DNA from: JACTOJ01 sp032335695
GTDB lineage: Bacteria; Bacillota; Clostridia; Clostridiales; Clostridiaceae
DNA length: 64,000 nt
Reading direction: 5' to 3'
NCBI RefSeq assembly: GCF_032335695.1
Contig: NZ_JACTOJ010000022.1
Location: 11,867-75,866 of the forward strand
In this document: piece by piece, positions 63,799 to 64,000 of the stretch
Layout of the letters: each line of letters opens with the position of its first letter
Numbering within the stretch: position 1 is the stretch's first letter
Position numbers and translations under genes: made by a program
Notes under the pieces: model-generated
Told to the model about the DNA's origin: nothing
Database searches by the model: none
Seen by the model: the letters and a program-made list of their open reading frames with translations, nothing else

Positions 63799-63876
63799 AT
63801 CGAAGTTAAAATATTTTTTAGTACTTTCATCAAATAAAATAGCATTCTTTTCTGCATATTGTATTCTATTTATGAC

Positions 63877-64000
63877 TTATTATGCCAAATTTTTATTGTT
63901 TTGTAGCTAGATTCACATTAATAAAATACCTTTATTTCATTTTTATTTATTTTATGTAATAAAAAGTATTATTTTTATTAAAATATTTATTTTTACATAT
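63877..64000. other. AT-rich end of window, no feature
   Basis: About 120 bases of very AT-rich sequence with short stops in all frames. I see no signal peptide or promoter for the truncated LPXTG gene. Confidence 0.4.

Noticed and set aside
1..64000. CRISPR arrays, tRNA or rRNA genes, prophage, insertion sequences
   Set aside because: No regularly spaced repeats, tRNA cloverleaf with conserved TTCGA-type arm, rRNA stretch, integrase or transposase was recognised on either strand.

Overview
The window is a low-GC (AT-rich), densely coded Firmicute chromosome segment that looks like Clostridium sensu lato. The reasons are GGAGG-type ribosome sites, frequent TTG and GTG starts, a lysine riboswitch, two T-box leaders, an RRNPP-type regulator, a coenzyme-B12 ethanolamine lyase cluster and an LPXTG surface protein. 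I saw no rRNA, tRNA, CRISPR array, prophage or transposase. The species cannot be named from sequence alone.

Layout. 1-6.4 kb: the N-terminal end of a cyclic beta-glucan-synthase-like giant protein, a hemerythrin, the lysine genes lysC-lysA behind a lysine riboswitch, and an M18 aminopeptidase. 6.5-12.6 kb: a cation efflux protein, a HelD-like helicase with signal peptidase I, rpe and a lipoprotein polysaccharide deacetylase. 12.6-16.8 kb: an unusual two-gene unit, a short-chain dehydrogenase followed by a single protein fusing an acyl-AMP ligase, an acyl carrier domain and an alpha-oxoamine synthase. It is probably a compact lipid or sphingoid-like pathway. 17-19.3 kb: a DUF5685/DnaJ/membrane/DUF1294 operon. 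19.3-25.6 kb: pheA, leuB and cimA behind an isoleucine-type T-box, divergent from ilvB-ilvN. 26-30 kb: thioesterase, HIT and MFS genes, then a TPR regulator followed directly by a 52-residue secreted pre-peptide gene, a likely quorum-sensing pair.

30.5-37.8 kb: a shell-less ethanolamine utilisation operon, eutV-eutW-eutA-eat-eutB-eutC. Between eutW and eutA lies an ANTAR-type dual hairpin overlapping a terminator, which EutV should control. 38-44.9 kb: a SWIM/SNF2 helicase, an HD protein, an LCP cell-wall ligase, a small hydrophilic protein and birA. 44.9-50 kb: ilvC-ilvB behind a second isoleucine-type T-box, divergent from ilvD. With the first cluster this supplies most of isoleucine/valine synthesis through citramalate. 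50-54 kb: small enzymes and several tiny or decayed genes. 54-64 kb: a DacF-type carboxypeptidase, an M29 peptidase, threonine aldolase, a HEAT/UvrD helicase with an MIF-like tautomerase, an M50-like membrane protein, DedA and an LPXTG protein with no N-terminal export signal.

Two families of short non-coding palindromic repeats (A: three copies; B: one 170-bp element with perfect 14-bp inverted ends plus several partial copies) sit just 3' of genes. Both show compensatory changes in their stems.
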